64,000 nt of DNA from Suilimivivens sp045586385 (GTDB taxonomy: Bacteria; Bacillota; Clostridia; Lachnospirales; Lachnospiraceae), in assembly GCA_045586385.1 (NCBI GenBank), contig JAZNAE010000033.1, positions 46,428 through 110,427 of the forward strand. Reading direction: 5' to 3'. Each line of letters begins with the position of its first letter. Positions within the stretch are counted from its first letter, which is position 1. The position numbers were made by a program, and so were the translations under genes. Under the pieces are notes generated by a model. That model saw only the letters and a program-made list of their open reading frames with translations. It was not told the DNA's origin and did no database searches. Positions 54,101 through 62,587 of the stretch are shown in pieces.

Positions 54101-56309
54101 GGCAATCGAAGCAACCAAAGCAGCAAAGGGAGAGCGTTACACCATTAAGCAGATGGAAAAGACCAAGAAATCCCTAAACACAAGGCTTTCAAGGTTAAAC
54201 GATGCAAGCAGAAAGGATAATGTAGTCACCTTTGAGCAGTTGGGTGTGGACAGGCTTTTTGTAGATGAGTCGCACAATTATAAAAATTTGTTCCTTTATA
54301 CCAAAATGAGGAATGTTGCGGGCATCGCACAGACGGAAGCACAGAAGTCCTCGGATATGTTTGCAAAGTGTCAGTATATGGATGAACTGACAGGCGGGAA
54401 AGGTATTACCTTTGCGACAGGTACACCGATTTCTAACAGTATGACGGAGCTTTACACCAATATGAGGTATCTGCAATATAATACACTCCAGAAACTTGGT
54501 CTATCCAACTTCGATAGCTGGGCAGCTACTTTCGGAGAAACACAGACTGCTATTGAACTTGCACCTGAAGGAACGGGATACCGGGCAAAGACAAGGTTTG
54601 CAAAGTTTTTCAATCTTCCGGAACTGATTGCACTTTTTAAGGAGAGTGCAGATATTCAGACGCCGGATATGTTAAATCTTCCCGTACCGGAAGCAGAATA
54701 TGAAAATGTGGTATTAAAGCCGAGTGAGTATCAGAAAGAAATGGTACAATCCCTTGCTGACCGTGCTGAAGCAGTACGTGACAGAAAAGTGGATGCACAC
54801 GTTGACAATATGCTTAAAATTACCAATGACGGCAGAAAGTTAGCACTAGACCAACGACTGATTAACGATATGCTTCCCGATGAAGAAAACTCAAAATCAA
54901 CCACCTGTGTAGATAAAGCATTTGAAATTTGGGAGAATACCAAAGAGCAGAAATCGGCACAGCTTATCTTCTGTGACTTATCCACACCAAAGGGCGATGG
55001 TACATTTAACGTCTATGAGGATATCCGGGATAAACTCATTGAAAGGGGAGTGCCAAAGGAAGAAATTGCATTTATTCACGATGCCAATACAGAATTAAGG
55101 AAAGCGGAGCTGTTTGCAAAAGTAAGAAGCGGACAGGTTCGCTTTTTGCTTGGCTCTACTGCAAAGATGGGAGCCGGAACCAATGTACAGGACAGACTTA
55201 TTGCACTGCATCATTTGGATGTGCCTTGGCGTCCTTCCGATATTGAACAGCAGGAGGGTAGAATTTTAAGGCAAGGCAATCTGAATCCGAAGGTAAAGAT
55301 TTTCCGATATGTGACGGAAGGAACCTTTGACAGTTATTCATGGCAGCTTATAGAGAATAAGCAGAAGTTTATCGGTCAGATTATGACAAGTAAATCCCCG
55401 GTACGTTCCTGTGAGGACATTGACGAAGCAGCGTTATCTTATGCAGAGGTTAAGGCGTTAGCAACGGGAAATCCCTACATCAAGGAAAAAATGGACTTGG
55501 ATATACAGGTATCGAAGCTAAAGCTCATGAAAGCCAACCACACAAGCCAGCGTTACCGTCTGGAGGACAATATTGCACAGCACTATCCGAAACAGATAGC
55601 CACCTTAAAGGAAAGGCTTGCCGGGTACAAAGCGGATATTCAGACCTACGGGCAGAATAAACCGCTTGATAAAGACAGTTTTTCCATAAAAATCGGTAAC
55701 AGGGTATTTACGGATAAAAAGGAAGCCGGGACGGTGTTAATTGATATGTGCCGGAATGCCAAGCAACCGAACATGGCAGTTTCAATCGGGGAATTTCAGG
55801 GATTTAAAATGAGTGTGTCATTTGATTCATTTAATTCCAAGTTTACCATTGCTCTAAAAGGGCAGTTAAGTCATGAGGTGGAAATCGGCGCAGATCCTTT
55901 GGGTAATCTGCAAAGACTTTCCAATGCCTTAGAAGCTATGAATGGAAGAATGGGAATCGTAGAAGAGAAACTTGCCAACGTGGAACATCAGCTTGAAACG
56001 GCAAAAGTGGAGGTAACCAAGCCATTCCCACAGGAAGCAGAGCTTAGTGAGAAGTTAGAACGTCTTGCCGAGTTAAATGCACTTCTTAACATGGACGAGA
56101 AAGGAGACTGTGCTGTTGCAATGGAGGATGATGAGCCGGAAGGTGCTGAGCCGGAAACGGAAAAGAAAGAGGAAAGAGTGGCAGATAACGTAAAGTCACG
56201 CATTTCCGTAAAAGAAAAACTTGCTGAGATGCGTCAAAAGGCATACGGACAGAAAACAACCGACAAGCCGGAAATAGCAAAGTGCAAAGGAAAAGAAGAA
56301 AGTTTATAA
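48198..56309 (+). CDS. Giant ArdC-like / N6-adenine methylase / SNF2-type helicase protein
   Basis: 2703 residues. The N-terminus (~1-110: YKYPFKDQLLIYAQRPDATACASIEIWNEKMHCWVNRGAKGIALID) resembles the ArdC single-strand-binding domain. A long acidic Ser/Gly linker follows (~290-430), then two related ~100-residue modules (~470 and ~690: AILRSGGGREHSRKRIYAKY.., YRLTGGSGFEHGKFRIYEYF). A Rossmann methylase (~1120-1270) has ILEPAVGTGNFFGMLP and NVPFG in place of NPPY. The helicase shows CVGAGKTFEM (~1860), VDESHNYKN (~2021), FATGTPISNSM and QQEGRILRQGN (~2352). The C-terminus has RISVKEKLAEM (~2667). It probably acts on transferred DNA. ATG 48198 follows CGGAGG. Confidence 0.9.
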   Translation: MRKYDMISGLAQYTAHDVVRNEDNWKKYLNTASRLYKYPFKDQLLIYAQRPDATACASIEIWNEKMHCWVNRGAKGIALIDDAGYNRSGLKYVFDISDVHKARRIGHFPHLWEMQEAHEERVLDKLESIYGDTDKEAGFIDRIREIAGRIAEDCYKELALDMEYLKEGSFLEELDELNVAVRLRETLADSISYTVLRRCGVPESVLAQEISFPYIHEFNTVETLSQLGSNVSDLSKPILMEIGKTIRAYEKEVDRNLSEKGLENTSQTHYNALKRESETQEEQLQEQTEENGERSFDDETEIREERGLSDSDVTDGRTTGGNSEEVRNDEKDILTGEQERGIYGTSSEGEPDRASVDDSDTGRGENGTSDRTDETDAGSDGTAQSGQSDALGAEDEQHSAFSGGSRSEGIDLQLNIPEPGSGYEQLSFFPSVEEQIGNIAAAEASIQYTMPAAFSLPQEQTDAILRSGGGREHSRKRIYAKYQQGKSPEEMAEFLKNEYKTTGKGFDFDGNPVSLWFDEMGMRIGYGTSAKENTLAVMSWREVESHIRTMVENGTYMSTNEVFLIDAVERERIATDINNFFRDGITETPESLELEVYSYPKCIERLCELLSTQEGRELLAEEITKAKAQLESGEKQIKWRYVKRPDYLLEQLADLGMEKREFPTPDALEVKTEDFITQDEIDYRLTGGSGFEHGKFRIYEYFKEGHSKKENVAFLKNEYGTGGSSHALPGHDRAHEDHDAKGIRLEKGDYGNPYAKVLLNWNVVEKRISELMKADRYLSAEGKEAYAKYKQEQAEKAMQREQEKLEHGVRLECKDAIEKAIAENFDGYTLPRDTAKGVIEQFGKERVEFVLANIVMNSPNDGRYSVSNREWAQSIVPYSSWDNREFVVSSHPAVVDGFINQVRRYMERDREPDRNGKDKVLEMAALAPICGTLGLQDVIEWNEETDSVRLNDGERVLEGKKAFDMLFTMAADYVLNATLDGDMEKALQMDGFLKEAGKYAERYDVEQIQAEAEPEKENTEETVSKEVVAEPDSTEDIIVDDFSEIDTKSDVEQIQAEAEPEPVIDKAGAVNFRITPGEETTGKGFAPKEKFRQNVDAIKTLEKIESEHRIATRSEQEILAKYVGWGGLADAFDETKANWASEYKELKELLSPEEYASARESTLNAHYTSPVIIKSIYDAIDRMGFSKGNILEPAVGTGNFFGMLPEKMQESRLYGVELDGLTGRIARQLYPNADVKITGFEKTDYPNDFFDVAVGNVPFGQYKVVDKAYDKHNFLIHDYFFAKTLDKVRPGGVVAFVTSKGTMDKKSPEVRKYLAQRAELLGAIRLPNTAFKENAGTEVTSDILFLKKRDRVVDIEPDWVHLTENEDGIAMNQYFADHPEMIMGKMEMVSGPYGMEATCTPNTSISLSEQLEKAIAGIEGSIDAVEFDELDDELQRESIPADPSVKNYSYTLVDDRVYYRENSIMKPVEVSETMEQRMKGMVQIRDCTQELIDYQLNEYPDDMIKNKQTELNELYDAFSKKFGLINSQTNKRAFNQDSSYCLLCSLEKLDDEGNFAGKADMFSKRTIKKAEIVTSVDTASEALAVSLGEKARVDLAFMSELTGKSEEEVTKELAGVIFLNPVTEKWETADEYLSGNVREKLQIAKVFAENHLEYAINVSALEGVQPKELDASEIEVRIGATWIDTKYIEDFMRETFETPEYLFDRNVMAVQYSDVTGQWNVKGKNADHGNTLANMTYGTSRANAYRILEDSLNLRDTRIFDVVMEDGKEKRVLNKKETMLASQKQEAIREAFKDWIFRNPERRQDLCAKYNELFNSTRPREYDGSHLKFPGMTPDIELRPHQLNAVAHQLYGDNTLLAHCVGAGKTFEMIAAAMESKRLGLCQKSLFVVPNHLTEQWASDFLRLYPGANILAATKKDFEPANRKKFCSRIATGDYDAVIIGHSQFEKIPLSTERQIAIIERQIEEIEMAIEATKAAKGERYTIKQMEKTKKSLNTRLSRLNDASRKDNVVTFEQLGVDRLFVDESHNYKNLFLYTKMRNVAGIAQTEAQKSSDMFAKCQYMDELTGGKGITFATGTPISNSMTELYTNMRYLQYNTLQKLGLSNFDSWAATFGETQTAIELAPEGTGYRAKTRFAKFFNLPELIALFKESADIQTPDMLNLPVPEAEYENVVLKPSEYQKEMVQSLADRAEAVRDRKVDAHVDNMLKITNDGRKLALDQRLINDMLPDEENSKSTTCVDKAFEIWENTKEQKSAQLIFCDLSTPKGDGTFNVYEDIRDKLIERGVPKEEIAFIHDANTELRKAELFAKVRSGQVRFLLGSTAKMGAGTNVQDRLIALHHLDVPWRPSDIEQQEGRILRQGNLNPKVKIFRYVTEGTFDSYSWQLIENKQKFIGQIMTSKSPVRSCEDIDEAALSYAEVKALATGNPYIKEKMDLDIQVSKLKLMKANHTSQRYRLEDNIAQHYPKQIATLKERLAGYKADIQTYGQNKPLDKDSFSIKIGNRVFTDKKEAGTVLIDMCRNAKQPNMAVSIGEFQGFKMSVSFDSFNSKFTIALKGQLSHEVEIGADPLGNLQRLSNALEAMNGRMGIVEEKLANVEHQLETAKVEVTKPFPQEAELSEKLERLAELNALLNMDEKGDCAVAMEDDEPEGAEPETEKKEERVADNVKSRISVKEKLAEMRQKAYGQKTTDKPEIAKCKGKEESL

Positions 56310-56323
56310 GGAATTTGGGAGAG

Positions 56324-56351
56324 AGCAGGTAGAGAAATCTATCTGCTTTTT
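56324..56351 (+). terminator. Terminator between the two giant genes
   Basis: AGCAGGTAGA-gaaa-TCTATCTGCT with one G-U pair and a five-T tract. The next ribosome site starts 20 bases later. Confidence 0.85.
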
Positions 56352-56385
56352 CCTGTTACAGAGAAAATATTAGGAGGATATGCAG

Positions 56386-59300
56386 ATGGCAGACGTAAAA
56401 ACAGAGAAACAGAAAGTACAGGAAATTACAGAAAAATTGGAACAAGGTATTAAGGAACTGTTTGAGAGTGAGAAGTATAAGAATTACCTAAATACCATGT
56501 CAAAATTTCATAATTACAGCTTTAACAATACGGTACTTATTGCGATGCAGAAACCGGATGCTACGTTAGTAGCCGGATTTAAAGCGTGGAAGCGAAATTT
56601 TCAAAGACACGTTAAAAAAGGGGAAAAGGGTATCCGTATTCTTGCACCCGCACCATACAAGCTGAAAGAAGAACAGGAAAAACTTGACCCGGAAACAAAG
56701 GAAATCATGCTTGATGCAGAGGGTAAGCCAATCATGGAGGAAGTGGAGATAACCATACCCGCCTTTCGTGCAGTATCCGTATTTGATGTGGCACAGACGG
56801 AAGGCAAGGAATTACCGGAGCTGGAGGTAAAAGAGCTTTCTGACAGTGTGGAAGATTATGAGAATTTTATGCAGGCTCTTACAGAGGTTTCGCCCGTGCC
56901 GATTGAATTTGAAGAAATCGAGGGCGGAGCAAAAGGATATTTCAGTCAGGGCGCTCATCGCATTGCTGTGCAGGAAGGCATGAGTCAAAGCCAAACGTTA
57001 AAAACTGCCATACATGAGGTGGCACATGCAAAGCTTCATGACCGGGAACTTAACAAAGGGATTGATGATGTGGAGCATAAAGGCAGAAGCAGAAAGGAAG
57101 TAGAAGCGGAAAGTGTGGCATATACCGTGTGTCAGCACTTCGGGATTGATACCTCGGATTATTCTTTCGGTTATATTGCCGGATGGAGCAGTGGAAGGGA
57201 AATGACGGAACTGAAAGCGTCCCTTGATACCATTAGAAGGACAGCTTCGGAAATTATTACAGGCATAGAGCATGAGCTATCCAAGGTACAGGAGCGTACT
57301 GTGGAGCAGGAACATGACCGTTCCCTTGAGCCGATTGCGGAAAACGATGTTATTGTGAGAACACAGGGTTCTATGGGCAGTGATTATGAAATTGACCGTA
57401 TTACCAATATGTCATTTACACAGGTAAGAGGAATTTTACAGGATATGGCATTGCTTGATAAGGAAACATGGGATGGAAACGTACAAGCTTATTTAGAGCA
57501 GAGAGGGGCGGAATTTATCCCGATTAAAGCTAGTGACGGATTAAATGAAGAATATCCGTCATTTTTTGATTTGCAATATGATTTTGACAGTCATGATGTG
57601 ACGGAAATATCCGAGCTTTCCATGATGAAACAGGCAGAGAACCTTATTAACCGTCTGGAATTTGGTAAGACCATTTTCAGTCCGGATGAAAGGGATTTGA
57701 TTGTGAATTATGCGTACAAGATGGGGGATATGGATAAGACAAAGGAATTAGCCTATTATCTTGCGGATTATGAAGAAAATTCCCCGAACCTTGTTGCGCA
57801 GACGGTTATCAATGCACAGGCAGAGATTGATGCCTTACCGGATGCAATGGTAGGTCTTTCGGAAATGCACGATTACGGTTACAAGTGGGAAGAAATGCTG
57901 CCTTTGACAAAGGAAAAAGCGGCAGAACTTTTCAAAGAAGATGTAACAGTGTATCAGCTCCATGTAGATGGTTCGGAAACCGTGATTGAAGATATGGAAG
58001 AATTAGAGGGGCATGGTGGATTATTTGGTATTGAAAAAGGCGATTGGGAGCGGTATGTGGAACATCAGTCCATGCGTGAGGAATTGGAAGAAAGCTCTAC
58101 CAATAAAGAAGCACAGCTTTTATATGGCAGAGATAATCAGTTTGGTATCTATCAGCTTAATAACAGTCCACAGGCAAGGGATATTCATTTTATGAACTCT
58201 GATTTCCTTGAAATGAAAGGTATCGCAGTAGCAAGAGAAAACTATGACTTAATCTATACTGCACCTTTGGAAGAGGGTACAAGTCTTGAGGATATTTTTA
58301 CCCGCTTTAATATAGACCGTCCGGAAGATTTCAAAGGTCATTCTTTATCAGTCAGTGATGTTGTGGTGCTTCACCAGAATGGGGAGAACACCTGTCACTT
58401 TGTAGATTCTTTTGGTTATAAGGAAGTGCCGGAGTTTATACAGGAACAGCAGACAGAGAGAACTTCCGTGATAGAAGAAACAACAGAGATACTTGAGGAA
58501 ATCGCAAAGGAACATGACGGAGAAGAACCGGAAAGGGAAAATGCAGTTTTCCTTGTGAACTATAATGAATGGAGAGAGGTTGGGGAACTTGACTTAGGGC
58601 AGAATTATTTTGCCATTGATGACCCGTATGGGGACGGAGATTTCAGGCTCCTTTGGTTACAGAATACCGTAAAGGACATCACACCTGCAGGAGTGCAGTA
58701 TGATACTTATGAAGAAGCTGCACAGGCTCTTTATGAGAAAGAACATGAGGTTGCCAATCTTCCACATAATAAGGAAAACAATATCGGTTCCTACATGGTA
58801 AATGGAAGGGAACAACTTGAGCGTATTATGGAAGCAAGGCATTTGCAGAAACACATGGATATGGTCAATGACAAGGTTTCTTACTATGTAATTGAAGATT
58901 TATCCACATGGGCAGAGAACAGCCCGAATAGGAGCGAATTAGAGCGTTTTGACAGCTTTACGGAAGCTCTGGAGAAATTTAAGACATACCGGGAAAAAGA
59001 TGCACAGTTTAATGATGACAAGGCAAGAACTACGCTCGGTTTCAATGTGCATGGAAGTGAGTTTGATGTTATCCATGCAAGAAACAATGAAAATGTACTC
59101 AGCCTAGATTTTACACACAGTAGTGAGACAAAGCACAGTGACCGTTTCATGGATGATTTGCAGATTTTATGCAATGAGCTGGTGGATAAAGTAAGGGTAC
59201 ATAGGGAGATGTCACCGGAGGAAGTAAAGGATTTTGTAAAGAAACGTTTTGAGCATCATCTGCATAGCAGTGGTATTGACGATGCTTCCATGTATATGAG

Positions 59301-60954
59301 TCGTTTCGATACCCTTTATGAGCAGGGAAAGATGGAGCATTTAATGCCTACCGAAAGCCAGAAGCACATCGTGGAGGATATACCGCTTGAAAGATGGGAT
59401 AATCCGTATTTTTCGTTGAATGAGCCGGAGCAGATGGCATTTGCAGTAAAGGATAAATTTGTAAGTATTCAGACCTGTACGGAAGGCTATGACTATTCCA
59501 TTTATCATGCCGATTACAGCCTGTTTGATGGTGGCGTGTATGATAATCCCGACATTTCCATTCATGCAGCTTTAAGAGACATTCTGGAGGACATCGGAGC
59601 AAAGAGAAGTGACCTTATCCCGGTAGACTATGACGAACTGACAGAAAAGGCAGAAGCAGTGGAACAGGCAACGATAGAAGAAAAGCGTATCGTTTCTAAT
59701 TTTAGAGAAAAGACCAAAGAGATGTTCCATGACATTAACGGACAGACGCCAGAGGATGTGGAGCAGACAGCTTATGCTTATATTAAATCCAAGATTGATG
59801 AGTGTGAGGTAGATGCAGAGATTGTGGATGTGATTATATCAGGCAGTCGATGCAGAGGTCTTGAAAGTGAAAATTCCGACATTGATATTGTGGTGGAATA
59901 TAAAGGAAGCGAGCATGAAGATACGCTGTTTAATACCTTTAATGAAGATGGTCTTACGATTGGCGGTGTTAAGGTGGATATCAACCCGATTACAGAGGGT
60001 AAAACAGGAACACTTGCAACTTATCTTCCGGGAGTGGAAAGTTATCTTGCCGAGAAAAAGGCGTTTATGGAAAAGGAAACTGTAAAAGAGCAGGAACCGG
60101 AAGAAAAGAAAACGGTAGTCACGCTGACCGTAGCAGAGTGCGGAGAATTTCATAATGTGGGTGAATACCATGAGGGCATAGCAAGTGTGGATGAAGCACT
60201 TGCTATTTTTCATCAGATACCACCGGAAAGAATGAACGGTATACCAAGCATTGGAATTAACGTTCATACAGAAGGGACAGAAAGTTACCAGGATACAACG
60301 ATAGATATTGTTTCCGGTAAGGTTGCAGATTTGGAAGTCCTTGATTATGTACCGGACATTTCCGATGATCCGAAAGCAATCGAAATGATTACGGAGCTGA
60401 TTGACAAGTTACCGGATATTGAAGTGCGTGGTTCATTGGAAAAATGGCAGGCTTCCATTCTTGCTGCACAGATAGACCAGTTTTCGTATGACTATGATAC
60501 CTATCAATACCGTGACACAGTGGAGGATAGGGAAGCACAGGTAGCTAACATCATGGAGGACATTAGAAACGGGAATACCGGCTATCTGAATGATTTTCTG
60601 AATGCCGTAATTGCTGAAGGTATCAGGGATGGAATTACAGATATTTTCGGACAGGGTACTCCGCCGGATGACAGCGAAGCGGTACAGACAGTCAGAAAGG
60701 CACAGGAGCTTTTAGATAAATTGTCTGCATACAAACCACTTGCGAAGGTGGAGGAACTTGAAGAAAACAATTACAACATGATTGATAATGTCTTGAATAA
60801 CGATTCTTCCAAAAAAGAAGAGAAGAGTGTACAGGGCAGAATTTCCGTAAAAGTAAAACTGGCAGAGAAAAAAGCAATCATTGAGCAAAGAGATAAGGAC
60901 AGTAAGACAATGCCGGAAAAAGATACAGAAAAGAAAAATCAGAGGGAGATATAA
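56386..60954 (+). CDS. ArdC-type antirestriction / metallopeptidase protein with nucleotidyltransferase domain
   Basis: 1522 residues. Residues ~1-120 are an ArdC N-terminal ssDNA-binding domain (FHNYSFNNTVLIAMQKPDATLVAGFKAWKRNFQRHVKKGEKGIRI); a zincin motif KTAIHEVAHAKLHD (~205-218) follows. The middle consists of YodL/LPD-type accessory repeats (~300-1100). At ~1135-1230 there is a nucleotidyltransferase domain, IISGSRCRGLESENSDIDIVVEY, with GS and DxD catalytic residues. The C-terminus has RISVKVKLAEKK (~1484). ArdC proteins protect incoming DNA from restriction and can be carried with it. ATG 56386 is preferred because AGGAGG is only 2 bases from the ATG at 56380. Confidence 0.88.
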   Translation: MADVKTEKQKVQEITEKLEQGIKELFESEKYKNYLNTMSKFHNYSFNNTVLIAMQKPDATLVAGFKAWKRNFQRHVKKGEKGIRILAPAPYKLKEEQEKLDPETKEIMLDAEGKPIMEEVEITIPAFRAVSVFDVAQTEGKELPELEVKELSDSVEDYENFMQALTEVSPVPIEFEEIEGGAKGYFSQGAHRIAVQEGMSQSQTLKTAIHEVAHAKLHDRELNKGIDDVEHKGRSRKEVEAESVAYTVCQHFGIDTSDYSFGYIAGWSSGREMTELKASLDTIRRTASEIITGIEHELSKVQERTVEQEHDRSLEPIAENDVIVRTQGSMGSDYEIDRITNMSFTQVRGILQDMALLDKETWDGNVQAYLEQRGAEFIPIKASDGLNEEYPSFFDLQYDFDSHDVTEISELSMMKQAENLINRLEFGKTIFSPDERDLIVNYAYKMGDMDKTKELAYYLADYEENSPNLVAQTVINAQAEIDALPDAMVGLSEMHDYGYKWEEMLPLTKEKAAELFKEDVTVYQLHVDGSETVIEDMEELEGHGGLFGIEKGDWERYVEHQSMREELEESSTNKEAQLLYGRDNQFGIYQLNNSPQARDIHFMNSDFLEMKGIAVARENYDLIYTAPLEEGTSLEDIFTRFNIDRPEDFKGHSLSVSDVVVLHQNGENTCHFVDSFGYKEVPEFIQEQQTERTSVIEETTEILEEIAKEHDGEEPERENAVFLVNYNEWREVGELDLGQNYFAIDDPYGDGDFRLLWLQNTVKDITPAGVQYDTYEEAAQALYEKEHEVANLPHNKENNIGSYMVNGREQLERIMEARHLQKHMDMVNDKVSYYVIEDLSTWAENSPNRSELERFDSFTEALEKFKTYREKDAQFNDDKARTTLGFNVHGSEFDVIHARNNENVLSLDFTHSSETKHSDRFMDDLQILCNELVDKVRVHREMSPEEVKDFVKKRFEHHLHSSGIDDASMYMSRFDTLYEQGKMEHLMPTESQKHIVEDIPLERWDNPYFSLNEPEQMAFAVKDKFVSIQTCTEGYDYSIYHADYSLFDGGVYDNPDISIHAALRDILEDIGAKRSDLIPVDYDELTEKAEAVEQATIEEKRIVSNFREKTKEMFHDINGQTPEDVEQTAYAYIKSKIDECEVDAEIVDVIISGSRCRGLESENSDIDIVVEYKGSEHEDTLFNTFNEDGLTIGGVKVDINPITEGKTGTLATYLPGVESYLAEKKAFMEKETVKEQEPEEKKTVVTLTVAECGEFHNVGEYHEGIASVDEALAIFHQIPPERMNGIPSIGINVHTEGTESYQDTTIDIVSGKVADLEVLDYVPDISDDPKAIEMITELIDKLPDIEVRGSLEKWQASILAAQIDQFSYDYDTYQYRDTVEDREAQVANIMEDIRNGNTGYLNDFLNAVIAEGIRDGITDIFGQGTPPDDSEAVQTVRKAQELLDKLSAYKPLAKVEELEENNYNMIDNVLNNDSSKKEEKSVQGRISVKVKLAEKKAIIEQRDKDSKTMPEKDTEKKNQREI

Positions 60955-60958
60955 GGTT

Positions 60959-61162
60959 ATGGGTAAATTTACAGTAGAAGAAATTAATTTAATGTGCGTG
61001 TTTAATACAAAAAGCAGAATGGAACTGATTGAAGATATTGGCCGGGTACTGCCACATCTGAAAGAAAGTGAAATGGAAGAACTTGCAAGGAATGTATTAA
61101 CAAAACTTCAGGATATGACCGATGAAGAATTTGCAAAGCTTGTATTAGAAGCAGCAGATTAA
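60959..61162 (+). CDS. Transposon-transfer assisting (TTRAP-like) protein
   Basis: A 67-residue acidic protein (GKFTVEEINLMCVFNTKSRM...MEELARNVLTKLQDMTDEEFAKLVLEAAD) resembling the TTRAP family of conjugative transposons, whose function is only inferred from context. ATG 60959 after AGAGGGAG is chosen; the longer frame from 60881 overlaps the ArdC gene. It is the last plus-strand gene of the transfer block. Confidence 0.82.
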   Translation: MGKFTVEEINLMCVFNTKSRMELIEDIGRVLPHLKESEMEELARNVLTKLQDMTDEEFAKLVLEAAD

Positions 61163-61175
61163 GTAATGTTGATTG

Positions 61176-61215
61176 GCGGGTAGTTGGCTTTTGTGGCTGA
61201 CTACCCGCTTTTTTT
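61176..61215. terminator. Strong terminator between TTRAP and relaxase genes
   Basis: GCGGGTAGT and ACTACCCGC enclose a 15-base loop followed by seven T, at the point where plus- and minus-strand units converge. Confidence 0.92.
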
Positions 61216-62587
61216 ATAAAGTCTGATTTTTGTTTTTTTCGCTTTGTTCCGGAGTGAGTGTGGAGCTGTTTTCCCGTCCTAAATATTGATTCAGATTCTC
61301 CAGCTTACGGTTTAACTCACGAACCTCTTTTTCACAATTCTTATAGGTGGCGGTAAGTTCACTTTTCTGCTTTGTAAGTTCCTCATACTCAGATTTTAAC
61401 TTGTTTACATTGAGAGATTTCAGATTGATGCCCGCCTGTTCAAGCATACGTTTTGCACCGCCGTATAGGATAATCTGACTTTCATATCTGCGGAAATATG
61501 CGTCCGGATTCTTGGCTTTTTTGTAGCCGATATGATAGGAACGATTGGCCCGATACTGCTCTGCATATTTAATTATTTCTCCTAAATCTTTCAAGCGGTG
61601 TTCTAATTCCACAACGCTTTGCTTTGCGGATTTTCCGGCTTGCGTTTGTATGGAAATCTTACGTTCCAATTCAGAAATGGAACCGACTTCATTATAACTT
61701 GCGGCAGCGATTTTTAAATTTTCAATGGTTGCCCAACGCTTTAGTCTGGGACTGTTTTCAAATTTTTCTCCGGAAGTATCCACTAGCTTCCGGGAAGCAT
61801 AATCTTTTTTGGGGATAGCAACTTTGCGTTCCCGTTTCTGTTCAATCCGTTCTTTGATTCTTTCTTTTGTATATTCCTTACCTAAAGACTTAGCACTACC
61901 ACGTACAAAATTATTTTGACCAAGAGGACGGAAAGAAATGTATTTTCTAGCATCTTCTCCAAAGGTTTCTCCTTTGATTTCATATCCTTTTGCCCGCATG
62001 AGTAAAAGAAATTCCTCATAAGTGGAAGAGGATTTAATGGCAATGTTAATGTCCCTTCGCAGTTGTGTCTTTGCAGACGCACCACTCTTATCTGCCTGCC
62101 ATTCATTGTACTTTTTACCTCGTTGTCCGGTAGGAGATATGATGGATAGATTATGTTCCTTACATAGCTCATCACTCAAGTGCCGGATGCGGTAATAGGT
62201 CTTGTCACAGTCATGGTATTTATCATGGTTTATGTTATCTGCAGCACAAAAGATAATGTGGTTATGGACGTGACCTTTATCAATGTGAGTGGTAACAACG
62301 TAAGAATATTTTCCTTCTAAAACTCTGTCTGCAAGTTCCTGTCCGATGGTATGAGCTTCTTCAAAACTTACTTCGCCCGGAGCAAAAGCCTGTATTAAGT
62401 GATAAGCTTTATTGGGAGAATTTTCACGGCAGTGATCTAATGTATATTTAAAATCATAAGCTGCGGTTTCAGGAGAACAGGCATAAGAAGAAATGAAAAT
62501 CTTATCGTCTGTTTTATCCGGGTTGCAGATATAGTCTATCGCTTTATTAACGGTTGCTTTGATAGCATGGATTTTTGTGTATGCCAT
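61214..62587 (-). CDS. Relaxase / mobilization nuclease (VirD2/MobL-like)
   Basis: It nicks oriT and pilots the strand to the recipient. The N-terminus AYTKIHAIKATVNKAIDYICNPDKTDD has the candidate catalytic Tyr (IDYI), and the metal-binding His cluster is VVTTHIDKGHVHNHIIFCAADN (~95-115). Residues ~130-260 complete the MOBP-type fold. The C-terminal ~190 residues are coiled coil, ending in a polar tail without the SVKxKLAE peptide. Length 457 aa is usual. It overlaps mobC by 52 bases and both run opposite to the rest of the transfer genes. Confidence 0.93.
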   Translation of the reverse strand: MAYTKIHAIKATVNKAIDYICNPDKTDDKIFISSYACSPETAAYDFKYTLDHCRENSPNKAYHLIQAFAPGEVSFEEAHTIGQELADRVLEGKYSYVVTTHIDKGHVHNHIIFCAADNINHDKYHDCDKTYYRIRHLSDELCKEHNLSIISPTGQRGKKYNEWQADKSGASAKTQLRRDINIAIKSSSTYEEFLLLMRAKGYEIKGETFGEDARKYISFRPLGQNNFVRGSAKSLGKEYTKERIKERIEQKRERKVAIPKKDYASRKLVDTSGEKFENSPRLKRWATIENLKIAAASYNEVGSISELERKISIQTQAGKSAKQSVVELEHRLKDLGEIIKYAEQYRANRSYHIGYKKAKNPDAYFRRYESQIILYGGAKRMLEQAGINLKSLNVNKLKSEYEELTKQKSELTATYKNCEKEVRELNRKLENLNQYLGRENSSTLTPEQSEKNKNQTL

